The notes: a model not told the origin generated them from the sequence alone. A DNA stretch of 64,000 nucleotides from Penium margaritaceum (GCA_023375785.1 SZWC01006891.1:19405-83404); one strand, 5' to 3'. Positions 53,588 through 63,132 are shown, counted from the first letter of the stretch. Made by a program: numbers and translations.

Positions 53588-54526
53588 GTGTCCATACGAC
53601 GCAGTGCTAGTGAGGCAAACATTTCAGCCTATGCCTCTCGCTTCCGTGGACAAGTTGCAAGCTTTTGCTCTAGTCAAGGCAACAGCAGAAGTGGTGGCGG
53701 TGGAGGGATAGGAAATGGTGGAGGGAAGAGTTCCAAGAAGCCCGGCAACTGTCACAATTGTGGCAAGGCTGGGCACTGGGCTAGGGACTGCCGTAGTCCT
53801 AAGAAAGAAGGCAGGAACAAAGGTGGGAAGGAGAAGAAGGAGCTCACCAACATGATGGCTAAAGGGTTGTCCATGAAGGGGGCAACCCTCCATAGGCCCC
53901 GGGAATTTGCCATTGACTCGGGCACCAACCACCACTCATCAAAAGAGAAGGGTGGATTTGTCTCCATGGCCAAATCTGACATGCGCATCAAGTCTGCAAA
54001 TGGCAACGTCGTCCAAGCCATGGGCAAAGGGGAAAAGGTGATCACGTTCAACGTGAACAGTGCGGAGAAGGTAGTTAACCTTGAAAAGGTGGTGTACATG
54101 CCCTCCTTTGCAGCGAATCTGCTGTTGGTCTCACAAGTCACCGACAACAACATGACAATGTTGTTCACCAACAAGGAAGACATGACCCTAAAAAATGAGG
54201 ACATCAAAATTTTGTACACCAAAGACGACTTCATGCTTCAGGTTCCAAGAGTCGACAGCCTCTCCGTGCTTCAAACCAAATTCATAAAGATGCTCGATGA
54301 GGGACTGGCATGTGCCACCACAACAGTGGCACCAAAGCCAAAGGATGCACCACCAACGATCACTGTGGCTGCCACATCAACCAAGGACACCGACATAGAG
54401 CTGTGGCACCGACGATTTGGCCACGTGGCCAACAGCACGCTACAAAAGATGCAGGAGCAAGAGGTAGTCCGCGGAACCGTGTTCATTGTGCACCATGAAG
54501 CATGGAGAAGCGTGTTCGTTGTGTGA
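53588..54526 (+). CDS. pol: Copia E Gag end, protease, pre-integrase
   Basis: A 312-codon open frame. Residues 55-68 are a perfect zinc knuckle CHNCGKAGHWARDC after a Gly/Ser-rich run. The protease active site FAIDSGTNHHS has Asp at 110; VVYMPSFAANLLLVSQVTDN (169-188) is the protease C-terminal block; LWHRRFGHV (272-280) starts the integrase zinc domain. A frameshift just after this ends the ORF, and the expected CEPCLQAKAKKKPF continues in another frame at about 54525. The protease looks catalytically intact, but no full polyprotein can form. Confidence 0.87.
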   Translation: MSIRRSASEANISAYASRFRGQVASFCSSQGNSRSGGGGGIGNGGGKSSKKPGNCHNCGKAGHWARDCRSPKKEGRNKGGKEKKELTNMMAKGLSMKGATLHRPREFAIDSGTNHHSSKEKGGFVSMAKSDMRIKSANGNVVQAMGKGEKVITFNVNSAEKVVNLEKVVYMPSFAANLLLVSQVTDNNMTMLFTNKEDMTLKNEDIKILYTKDDFMLQVPRVDSLSVLQTKFIKMLDEGLACATTTVAPKPKDAPPTITVAATSTKDTDIELWHRRFGHVANSTLQKMQEQEVVRGTVFIVHHEAWRSVFVV

Positions 54527-55840
54527 ACCATGCCTCCAAGCAAAGGCAAAGAAGAAGCCTTTTGGGAGAGGAGGTCAATGAGCGGAGAATGTCTTGGAGC
54601 TGATCCTTAGAGACATGTGCGGACCCTTTCGCATGACGTCTAACGGAGGAAGCAAGTACTTCCTGACCTTCATCGACAACCACAACCGCAAGTTGTGGAT
54701 CTACTTCCTCAAAACAAAGGGAGAGGTCAAGGAGAAGCTCCTGGAGTTTGTCGCCATAGTAAAGCGGCAAACATCCATGAAGGTGAAGACGCTCCGAAGT
54801 GACAACGGGAGTTAGTACGAGGCATGCAAGCCTTGGCTCAAGCATCATGGGATCCGCCACAAGCAAACCGCCCCTTAGAACCCCCAAAGCAATGGCGTGG
54901 CCGAGAGGATGAACCAGAACCTACTCAACATGGTGCAAAGCATGCTCTTCGACGCCAAGCTCCCACATCATTTTTGGGTTGAAGCTGCAACAACAGCTTG
55001 CTACCTCTTGAACCTCACACCAACAACCGCCTTGCAGAAGAGTGGACAGGAGCAGGAAAAGCAGCTAAAGACCCCACAAGAGGCATAGTCGGGAAAGAAA
55101 CCCAACGCCTCTCATCTTAAGGTGTTCGGGTCAACTGCATGGGTGAAGATCTAGTCGGGAGGAGGTGGAGCAAATCTGGATGCACGTTCCACAGAATGCG
55201 TCGTGGTTGGGAACGACATGTCACAAAAAGCCTATCGGCTTTGGGACCAGGCAGGAGGCAAGCTTGTGAGGAGCCGCAACGTTGAGTTTGACAAACGCAC
55301 CATTGGAAACGGAGAGCTGCTGGACCCGATCCTCACTCCCAAGGCGGGAGAGTGGATAGTGTTGCTTAAGTCCAGAGACCAAGCACCCAACAAGTGGCTT
55401 GCTTTGCTAGCAGGTGGTGGAAATGGGAGAGTAGCTGCAGAGGATGACGCACCATCTGACATGGACAAAGATACTGAGGCATCCGGGGCTTCCAAGTCTG
55501 ACTTGGAGTCTGATGACTCTTCTGACGACGACGACGACGACAACGACACACCACCACCTGTGGAAGCACCAGCACCAAAGGAAGAAGCCGCACCAACACC
55601 CCGGCACGGTTTGTCACCAAAAAAAGCACCTTTGATGTATGAGGATGATTGGACTGGCCTCAGCTGGTCGTGCATGGCTCAAGGAGGGCCATCCATAGTG
55701 GCGGAGGCGATGAATGGCCCGGATGCGGCCAAGTGGAAGGAGGCAGTGGACAGCGAGCTTGTGTCCATTGCCGAGAATGACACGTGGGTGCTCGTGGATA
55801 GACCCGACAAGGCCCACGTGGATCCAAGTGGGTCCTCCGA
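54527..55840 (+). pseudogene. pol: Copia E integrase and acidic linker
   Basis: ELILRDMCGPFRMTSNGGSK (first Asp), FLTFIDNHNRKLWIYFLK, TLRSDNGS then TAG then YEACKP (second Asp kept), NPQSNGVAERMNQNLLNMVQ (Glu kept), HLKVFGSTAWVKI. Stops at 54813-54815, near 54877, 55087 and 55155 are all TAG. The linker frame (55203-55844) is acidic (DLESDDSSDDDDDDND) and ends in EAVDSELVSIAENDTWVLVD at the RT start, followed by a one-base deletion in GSKW. Confidence 0.88.
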
Positions 55841-57312
55841 GTGAAGAAGAAGGAAGACAATAAAATCGGAAATTTCAAGGCAAGGGTAGTGGCAAAGGGG
55901 TTCTCTCAACGCCTGGACTTTGAGTACGACGAGACGTTCACGCCTGTCGTGACCTTTGCCTCCATCCACTCTCTCCTTGCCATCGCAGCCGCAAAGAACC
56001 TGGAGATACACAAGATGGACGTCACGACAGTTTTCCTCTATGGGAAGCTCGACAAGGAAGTACTGATGGAGGTGCTCGAAGGAGTCAAAGCTCCCGAGGG
56101 CAAGGTGTGCAAGTTGGTGAAAGCGCTCTACGGGCTGAAACATGCCCCAAGGGTATGGTACAAAGAGATGGACGGTTTCATGACCGGTCTCTCCTTTGCG
56201 CAATGCCAAAATGATCCGAGCATGTACGCGATGATGGGAGTGGGCTGATGCTCATTGCACTCCATGTGGATGATTTGGTCATCTGATCTTCTTCAGTCGA
56301 GCTGCTGGATGAGCTGAAGTCTGACCTCAGCAAAATGTTCAAAATGAAGGACATGGGTCCTCTCGAGTACTACCTCAGGATTGCCATCCCCCGCAGCGGA
56401 GCAGCAGGCACCATCGAAATCAACCAAACCAGATACATCGGTGAGGTACTAAAGCGCTATCACATGGAAGACTGCAAACCTGTCAGCACCCCAATGAGGA
56501 CCGATACACAACTGAAGGCCTCAATGTCGCCATGCAATGAAGCAGATGAAAGGGAGATGCAAGACATCCCCTGCTAGTCCGCCGTGGGAAAAATTATGTA
56601 CACCTTGGTAGGTACTCGTCCGGACATCTGCTATGCTGTGGGACAAGTGAACAGGTTCGTGGCCAACCCAGAGCCACAACATTGGCACGCAGCCAAGCGC
56701 ATCTTGTGTTACATGCAGAAGACACGTCACATGGGCCTCGTCCTTGGAGGCCAAGAAGGTACGGACCCCCTCCGCCTGAAGTGCTACACCGACGTCAACT
56801 TGGGAGGAAATCTAGACGACCGGAAATCCACCTCTGGATACGTGTGCATCTTGCATGGCGCTGCCATCTCATGGGCCAGTAGGAAACATGATTGTGTTTT
56901 GATGTCCACGCATGAGGCAGAGTACGTTGCTCTGTCTGAGTTGTGCAAGGAGACTGAGTGGTTGCGCAACTTGTTTGGAGAAATGACAGTGCCATAGGAG
57001 GATGCCACGGTTGTACACGTGGATAACATGAGCGCCATCTTGATGGCTGAAGATGAGATCATCTCCCGGCGAACGAAGCACATTGACATACGTTACCACT
57101 ACTCACGTGACCTGGTCATGAAGAACGTAGTGGACTTGCAGCACTGCGGAACCAAGAGCATGCTGACTGCATGTCCAAGCCGCTGGAGAGCGACTTGCAC
57201 TTTGCAGGCATTTGTGGATTCGGCATGAGCAGTGTGGCAGAGGAAGGGTGAGCCCCAAGGCATCGATGGAGCCCAGTGAGCAACAGATGGACAGAAGTGC
57301 GAGGGAGAGATT
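55841..57312 (+). pseudogene. pol: Copia E reverse transcriptase/RNase H
   Basis: YDETFTPVVTFASIHSLLAI, HKMDVTTVFLYGKLDKEVLM, LYGLKHAPRVWYKEM; then, after a frameshift at about 56245, ALHVDDLVI, with HVDD at the catalytic site where YVDD is usual. MKDMGPLEYYLRIAI and TRPDICYAVGQVNRFVANPE follow. RNase H: CYTDVNLGGNLDDRKSTSGY (one Asp changed to Asn in ADxGG), STHEAEYVALSELCKETEWL, TKHIDIRYHYSRDLV. TAG replaces Gln at 56575-56577 and 56995-56997. Ends in a polypurine tract GAGGGAGAGATT (57301-57312). Confidence 0.9.
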
Positions 57313-57960
57313 TGTTGAATGGTATGCACCTTGTCCACTGGCTAGCTTCCTGGTTGCACAGAAAGACAAGGCATGCACTGCTTTATGGAGTACGTCCCCT
57401 TGGCCTTTTCTGAGATAGGCCAGGAATGCACTGCCCATATTGGGTATGTCCCTTGGAGATCATCACAGGAAACACAGCATTGTGGCCTAGTTGGGACAGG
57501 CGCAGGAGCTCATGGGTCGCGGGCTCAAACCCCGCGATGGCCACAGATTTTCTTTGTAGCCCAAAATGGGAGAGGAAGCTTTTGGGAAGCTTACTAGAGC
57601 TTGGCTTCAGGATGAAACTTGGCGGTCTTAGGACGCGCCAAGTAGGACTCTAGGTTGAGGTTGGTTCCTGTGGAGCCACTACAAGTAGAAGCATTAGCAA
57701 TGCTCTGTAAGTATAAAAGCTTGTGCCCTGCATGCATCCATTCACAGTTCTTGCCTTTAAGAATCCTCACAGAGTGTCCAACCAAGGGTAGACACTAAAG
57801 ACCTTCATGCAGACTTCGTGAGGTTGCAAACCGAACAAACCTAAAGTGTGGATCCCTTGTTCGAGGGTGATATGTTATCTTGGTTGCAATACCAAGAGCG
57901 GTTGGCGGCCTCCCATGTCGGGACCCGTTTTCTAGACCGTTGCTATCTGGCGCATTGACA
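57313..57960 (+). repeat. Copia E 3' LTR
   Basis: 648 bp, partner of 51929-52576. Its tRNA-like block (57482-57544) has GTGGCC at the 5' side and GGCCAC at the 3' side, resembling an acceptor stem, and a 5-bp T-stem GCGGG/CCCGC. Confidence 0.95.
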
Positions 57961-58753
57961 CTAGGGCTTTTCTTGCTTCGGTTGCGGCTACTTGGAATGT
58001 AGCTGTTGCGGTTGTGAGTGACTGCTGTTGCTTAGAATGCGGTTGCTTAGAATGCAGGCACTAGAGTGAGGCTGTTGCAGAGGGCTCTCCGATGCACTTG
58101 AGCCAGCGTTTGCAGCTGCGTATGCTGAAGCTGTTGAAGCTATGAGTGGTGCTGCTGCTATGAGTGCTTAAGCGTGCTAGTTCCTAGGCCCGTGGCTGTA
58201 ATTGCTCTGGTTGCGGCAGCCGCACCTCTAGCAGTGATTTGTGCTGCTGCTGTTGGTGCGTGTCTGCGGCAGCTACTGCGTTGAATTTGGTAGTAGTAGT
58301 GATTGCAGGTGCTTGCTCCATAGTGCAGCTACTCCCGTCGTAGTTGCAGCTGTCGCAGCCATAGTCACAGCTGAGAATGCTACGAATCAAGATGCAGAGC
58401 GTGCGGATGGTGTGGGTGCTTGGACACAAAAGTACCTGAACGTAGGATTTCTTCTGCTTCTGATAAAATTGCTATCGTAGATGTGGCAGCTGTAGATCTG
58501 TAACACCAGCGGAGAGGAGCAGTCCTGGCGGAGTGGATGAGAAACACACCCGCAGGTGTCCTCATGTAGCTCCTGCTACTACCCGCCACAAGATGGAAGT
58601 GGGCAGTGAGCTGTCTTGGGGACTAGGCGAGCCTGCTCCACGGTGCAGGAACAGCAGCGGAAGCAGCGGTGGCGACAAAGACCGGCCGCATACCAGGATC
58701 GAACGCTCGATTTGCGAGCGCGATGTTGTCTCTCTCCAATGCTCGAACACCAG
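57961..58753 (-). other. Copia D leader, LTR-proximal part
   Basis: GCTGTTGCGG-like degenerate repeats, continuing the GCN-rich composition of 50719-51928 across element E. A possible primer site on the minus strand, TGGTGTTCGAGC (58752-58741), sits one base inside the LTR; the matching tRNA is not identified. Confidence 0.55.
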
Positions 58754-59273
58754 TGGACAGAGGAACGTAGTGGGGGACAGCGACAGAAGATGGAGAAGCA
58801 CAAGCCAAGCACACTAGACATAGAACGCCATGGATGATTGATAAGCGAAGAGTCGCAAAACCTCAGTAAGAACTGAGAGAGCATTTAGGTGCCAAAGGAG
58901 GAGCTAGCGGGGTGACGAGCGGGCAAACGGCAAGCCCATCCTTGCTCACACCCACGCACAGCGGGATCCAAACCTCATATCTCATCCACACATTATCCTC
59001 ACACATGCAACCTAGCAAACAACCCGGGCACGAGAATGATTCAGTCACACTAGGAAACCTAGTGTCAATGATGATTCTGGTTATGCAAGCCTATGCTAGA
59101 GATAACCTTGATGCACCCTGTGAGTGTGGCTCCGGGCAGTCTCCTCGGGGGCCGGCACCACGTGAGCGGTGACGTCAGCGCCAGTGTCACTCAAGCATCA
59201 ATGACCTGTGTCAGTGCAGTGAGTTTGTAGTGAGGCCAGAGGTCACAATGGATCTGTGGAACACAAACCAACA
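58754..59273 (-). repeat. Copia D 5' LTR
   Basis: 520 bp, matching 42316-42839 over its whole length (GGAGGAGCTAGCGRGGTGA, GCGGGATCCAAACCTC and GAACACAAACCAACA blocks). Confidence 0.88.
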
Positions 59274-59514
59274 AGGATGTCCCCCTCCCCTCCTCCCGCT
59301 CAAGTGGACAAGTACACAAAGTACATCATTGAGGACATCCTCGGCCATTGACGACCAGGAAAAACGACAAACTACCTTGTCAAGTGGCACGGCTATGACG
59401 CAAAGCATAATAGCTCGGAACCCTACGACAACCTTCGAGACGTTGATCACATCATCGACAGCTATTACCACCGTCGCCGGGCCACATCTATACGCATGCT
59501 GGGACGTCGCGACT
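59274..59514 (+). pseudogene. pol: Chromovirus G chromodomain
   Basis: The plus-strand frame reads VDKYTKYIIEDILGH, a TGA, then RPGKTTNYLVKWHGYDAKHN and SSEPYDNLRDVDHIIDSYYH. The YLVKWHGY and EPxxNL blocks define a chromodomain, a histone-reading module found at the C terminus of chromovirus integrases and believed to steer insertion. It is the C-terminal continuation of the integrase at 42315, separated by element D. The stop replaces one residue of the linker seen in fragment K (DHRQRSK). Confidence 0.88.
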
Positions 59515-59528
59515 AAAAGGGGCAGAAG
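59515..59528 (+). promoter_or_regulatory. Chromovirus G polypurine tract
   Basis: AAAAGGGGCAGAAG directly before the 3' LTR TG. Confidence 0.8.
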
Positions 59529-60068
59529 TGCTGCGTACCAAACGTACACAAGTCCCCAATATTTCTGAGTGGGTATTTTTGTTATTACACAAACAGCCCA
59601 CCGCATCGCTAGACCTCCGATGGTTGAGTGCAAACAGCCCAACTGCCCTTACCTTGAGTGAACCTTTGCGAACCTTCTGACAACTTCGACCACTTTTGTG
59701 AAACCAAGACACACGTATGACGACCTTTCGGTCGACTTCTTGACGCACCGAGACGAACATGGATTTGTAAAGATGCACCCGGCATCTTCACTGTTGATTC
59801 TCAAAGACCCCCCATTTCTCGACGGAACTTGTCGGATCCGACCAGTCATGATGCGAATCTGCATGCGTCGCTTGAAAGTCGACCCAACGAATCCAAATAT
59901 GCCTCATTTGTAACTCGAAACTTGCATACATATGTTCGATCATTTCGACACTTGTCGTCAAAGTACACTTACACCTAGTTATCAACTGCTCAAGTGTCGC
60001 AAATCTGAAATCGTGTTCTGCATTGCAACTTCTACCTGTTCACCATATACGCTCCATTCGGCATAACA
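59529..60068 (+). repeat. Chromovirus G 3' LTR
   Basis: 540 bp, TGCTGCGTACC to GGCATAACA, followed by the target duplication CTGAG. Confidence 0.93.
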
Positions 60069-60852
60069 CTGAGGCGCTTTGGGAAAAGTGGGTACATGAG
60101 TTTTGTTTCTTTGTAAAGTGAGTACCTTGTTCATTCTGTGCGAAAAATGGCCAGGAGAAAATTTGTACGGGGGGTGACCACATACCCATCGATTTCCTGA
60201 TAGATGCCCCATATCCACGTATCGCTCTTTAACAATCCCATACCCAGACGGCATGGACTTTTTGTCTCCCATACCACGTGCTGGCTCTTTTTCAGCGCCA
60301 TGTCCAAGGATCGCATGAAAAGAACGCCATAGCCACTACATTTTATTAAAAGAACCATATGTCCACACCTAATTGGTCGCTGTCCTGCGCTTATTGTGAA
60401 CGGAACCTAGCGGTTTTTGCGGCTTTCCAGTGAGCCGACCACAGATTGCAATTTCAACTGAGAACTAAACGACAATGGTATAGGCAGGTTCTTCCGTATA
60501 CAGACAAAGCCATTTGCAACGACATGGCGGATGTTGTCTTTTGTACTCGCGAGGCGTACTGACAGCGTCCTTTTTGGGGGGTGGGGTGGAGGGGTTTGTA
60601 TTGCGTATGGAAGTATAGTTTGGCGAGTTTCGAATCGAACCCGCTTGTCTATGCCGCGAAACGTCGCAATGACAATGACATCAATGTCGAATACAGTCGC
60701 ATAGCAATCTTTTCATGAACGCTGCTGACTATCGCGATTTTTCGGACCATCAATGACTACCTTTGGCTCGAATGCGCGGTTCATCGTCCACCACCACGCA
60801 CATGATGTATTGCCGCGTACCCTTGCTAATTGCGTCAAACGACCCCACTTGA
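60069..60852. other. Unassigned flanking DNA
   Basis: No gene seen. GTGGGTAC occurs just right of the insertion (about 60090) and just left of the G 5' LTR (about 37016), so G landed between two copies of a short direct repeat. Confidence 0.5.
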
Positions 60853-61224
60853 ATGTATAAACCCACGGTTTTCACTGATGACTTTGCGGTTGCTCTCGTG
60901 ACTTTCGCGACGATGGACATGGACCGGATGTCCGCTTACCAGCCACTACCTCTGATGCTCGGTTGGGGTAGCATTGAACACAGTCGATGCGGTCCATGGG
61001 GTGTGGACATTCCCGTTCCACCCAAACCAACATGTGACGAGGCCGAGGCTGCATGGCGCAACGTGAAGGTTCAATGGGACGCCATGTATGACCATGCGCC
61101 GTCGAGTCCTCACGCCATGACTTGGATTATGGGTTTGCGGGCTCCTACTAGCCGCCCAGTGTATGCCAAGAGTGATTGGCAGCCGTGGTTGCAGATGCAT
61201 CCAATGACAATGTTGCGTATGTGA
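60853..61224 (+). CDS. Hypothetical 123-residue ORF
   Basis: Not recognised. It starts MYKPTVFTDDFAVALVTFAT and ends LQMHPMTMLRM. It is rich in Trp and Pro (VDIPVPPKPTCDEAEAAWRN, DAMYDHAPSSPHAMTWIMGL) without repeats, signal peptide or membrane segment. Composition is more protein-like than the retroelement shadows, and it lies in less repetitive DNA outside element G. It could be an exon of a host gene or part of an old transposon. No splice structure or promoter can be shown. Confidence 0.35.
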   Translation: MYKPTVFTDDFAVALVTFATMDMDRMSAYQPLPLMLGWGSIEHSRCGPWGVDIPVPPKPTCDEAEAAWRNVKVQWDAMYDHAPSSPHAMTWIMGLRAPTSRPVYAKSDWQPWLQMHPMTMLRM

Positions 61225-61415
61225 CCCCATGGTTCTTTTGTCATAAATTTCCTTTTAATCATGGGATGCCCAAATACGTTCGATTTCTTAACGCCTGCAC
61301 AACGTTCATTAGCAACACCTAGTACATTGACATGGGTATTGAGTATACCTATGTTTATGTCTTTCTGTCATGCATTATGTTCTTGTGTGTTGAGGGTTGG
61401 GTACATGATGAATGT

Positions 61416-62135
61416 TTAACTAGGATTAATGTCAACATCCCCAGTAGACCTATCACACACACTACCAATTTGTAGCACATCTAGACCTTTTGATATACAT
61501 GATTGTGTCCATTTCTTGCACAAATGGCATTGATAATGTCCTTCCATTGCTGAGGTCCAGCGCAATATGTGTGCAAAGCCTGCCATGAAAGGTCCGGGCC
61601 ATCCACTCACCAACCATCGCTGGACCGTAGGTGGCAAAGAATGGATCCAGGCCAGGATCTCATAGGCATGACACAAGTTTCTAGTGAGACAGCATCCATC
61701 AGGGTAGCGGTCGACAAACTCCACGTCGTCTTTTGTATCGGATGTTGTAGAGTCAGCGTCCTCTAACGCAAAGTCCTCCATGTCGTAAAAGAAGTCTTCC
61801 TCATCCTCGTCACATGCACTGTTAGCATTCTGACACGCTCCATGTTGACAAGGACACATGTCCATCTTCAAAATGTGAACTGGCCTTGGTGTCCAATCCT
61901 TCCACATCATGAGGATGTATGTGGCACCGGCTCCAGCCAGGAATGATGTCACAGAATCCATGGCACTCTGCGCCGGTCTGAAAGTGAGGCCGCTAAAACG
62001 AAGTTGTAATGAAGAGAATGAACCACAGGACATTGTCAGTCCTTTATAGCACATTTTTTCAAGACACAACAGATGAATTACTAATTTGGAAATCCATATT
62101 TCACTGATGTCCTTCAGTGTACTCTTATCATTCAC
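61416..62135 (-). CDS. Hypothetical 239-residue ORF
   Basis: Not recognised. The first Met is at 62135; an internal Met at 61961 (MDSVTSFLAGAGATYILMMW) would give about 181 residues and is an attractive alternative start. The protein has a Cys-rich patch (MCPCQHGACQNANSACD), a strongly acidic tract (DEDEEDFFYDMEDFALEDAD) and a Trp-rich C-terminal part with LPPTVQRWLVSGWPGPF and a possible CxxC (YQCHLCKKW). It lies downstream of the MULE remnant on the same strand and may be captured or accessory transposon sequence, or a host exon. Function unknown. Confidence 0.45.
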   Translation of the reverse strand: MNDKSTLKDISEIWISKLVIHLLCLEKMCYKGLTMSCGSFSSLQLRFSGLTFRPAQSAMDSVTSFLAGAGATYILMMWKDWTPRPVHILKMDMCPCQHGACQNANSACDEDEEDFFYDMEDFALEDADSTTSDTKDDVEFVDRYPDGCCLTRNLCHAYEILAWIHSLPPTVQRWLVSGWPGPFMAGFAHILRWTSAMEGHYQCHLCKKWTQSCISKGLDVLQIGSVCDRSTGDVDINPS

Positions 62136-62526
62136 ACAACCCAGGGTTTAACACTTCTTCACAAACGAACCTGGTTCATGAGGAAAACATTTAACAACTT
62201 GGTAAAACACTATGGCGTTCTAGTCCCCATCAGACCCACTCTACCCCACATGCACTAGACCGAACAGTTGTTCTAGCCCCGCAACAGTCCTCCTCGTTGA
62301 CTCAAGCTTGGCTCTCTGACATCCCTTGTACACCCAGTGGTGGAGGTAAGGCACCTTCCTACTTGGTCCTTCCTGTTGTCACCAAGTGTGCTCCCACCTG
62401 CACTGTCTTCGACTTGACCTGCAAGACACACATGGCGACATTAGAGCATGAATGAGAAGTTTACAACATATGAGGGAGTAAAAAGTAGAATGAGCATCTG
62501 ATGAAGCAACATGTCATACTTACCTT
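62136..62526. other. Spacer between the two minus-strand ORFs
   Basis: 390 bp with no recognisable gene or repeat. Confidence 0.5.
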
Positions 62527-63129
62527 TTAAAAAACATCGGGCTCGTCATCCCACTCCTTTGCGCACTCCTCCCACCCGTCCATGACGCAAACCTCCTGCT
62601 GTTCACGGATAGTTCTTGCCTCCCACTCCCTCTGTTGTTGTGGATCAGTGAATTGGTCTCTCTCAACGTGCTCCTCCTCCTCCGAGTCACTAAAAACGTG
62701 CCGTTCAGGGTCATAGATCTCTTCTTGCGCAGAGTCATAGCCAGCTGCCTCGGGGTCGTACTCAACATCGTCATTTGTGCCTCCCGACAGTCCTGTTGCC
62801 CTTGCACTTGCCGCTGCTACTACAAAGACTGCAGCAGCAACTCTGCTTGCTATTTCACTGGTGCTCCTGCGCCCCGCCTGCCCCGCCCATCCCCAGCCTG
62901 CGCCAATCCCCAACACGCTGGTCCCTGGACTGTCCTCGGAAAGGAGGACAATGGTTTCTTCTGCTATGCCTGCAGCACGTGAAACCGCTGCGGTGTTATG
63001 AAGGGTTCCAGTGGCAGCTGCCGCAACCTGTGCTACAGCTGTTGTAGCTTTGCTTTTTGCTTGGGTCTCGACTGGAGGCCATCTACCAGCGTAGGCCTCT
63101 GCCCTCACGTCAACTTCTGTGCACTGCAA
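62527..63129 (-). CDS. Acidic C-terminal ORF of MULE region
   Basis: A 200-codon frame that opens after an in-frame TAA at about 63134. It has no ATG at the listed start; it begins LQCTEVDVRAEAY with a TTG codon, so it is probably a continuation or 3' exon. An Ala-rich hydrophobic middle (SRVAAAVFVVAAASARATGL) is followed by an acidic end (DSAQEEIYDPERHVFSDSEE and DGWEECAKEWDDEPDVF). No known domain. The position directly downstream of the MULE zinc knuckle suggests it belongs to the same element. Confidence 0.4.
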   Translation of the reverse strand: MQCTEVDVRAEAYAGRWPPVETQAKSKATTAVAQVAAAATGTLHNTAAVSRAAGIAEETIVLLSEDSPGTSVLGIGAGWGWAGQAGRRSTSEIASRVAAAVFVVAAASARATGLSGGTNDDVEYDPEAAGYDSAQEEIYDPERHVFSDSEEEEHVERDQFTDPQQQREWEARTIREQQEVCVMDGWEECAKEWDDEPDVF

Positions 63130-63132
63130 CCT

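Larger units (their letters stand above)
51929..57960 (+). mobile_element. Copia element E, complete, nested in D
   Basis: 6032 bp with two 648-bp LTRs (51929-52576 and 57313-57960) that are about 90% identical by eye (roughly 65 differences). The flanks CTATG and CTAGG are a 5-bp target duplication with one change. It has an internal-tRNA primer site, gag, protease, integrase, RT, RNase H and a polypurine tract, all in order. Pol frames carry several TAG stops and frameshifts, so it is complete in structure but not coding-competent. Confidence 0.95.
42316..59273 (-). mobile_element. Copia element D, nested in G
   Basis: Minus-strand copia with 5' LTR at 58754-59273 and 3' LTR at 42316-42839. 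Its own parts are a long leader, gag (50718 downward), protease, integrase, RT and RNase H. It carries three later inserts: copia E in the leader, a palindromic insert inside the protease (about 47330-48850) and a solo C LTR inside RT (43830-44806). Without these it is about 8.4 kb. Joining its outer flanks restores the integrase-chromodomain junction seen in fragment K, but no clean target duplication remains (CGGCG against AGGAT). Confidence 0.88.
37041..60068 (+). mobile_element. Chromovirus G (contains D and its nested inserts)
   Basis: LTRs at 37041-37591 and 59529-60068 are flanked by identical CTGAG (37036-37040 and 60069-60073), so the 23 kb between them is one insertion plus later arrivals. 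Internal order: primer site, gag, protease, RT, RNase H, integrase to 42315, then copia D (42316-59273), then the chromodomain, polypurine tract and 3' LTR. Removing D leaves about 6.1 kb, normal for a chromovirus. All frames are decayed. Fragment K (6240-6836) shows the uninterrupted junction. Confidence 0.93.

Noticed and set aside
12904-57000. Reassigned stop codon (TAG = Gln), as in some ulvophyte algae or ciliates
   Set aside because: A1 gag has 689 codons with many Gln encoded as CAG/CAA and no TAG, and it terminates normally. TAGs occur mainly in decayed copies together with frameshifts, and at Trp and Tyr positions as well. Mutation explains them.
57482-57544. A functional tRNA gene in the E LTR
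   Set aside because: Only 63 nt long, without room for a normal anticodon arm, and present in both LTRs of a retrotransposon.
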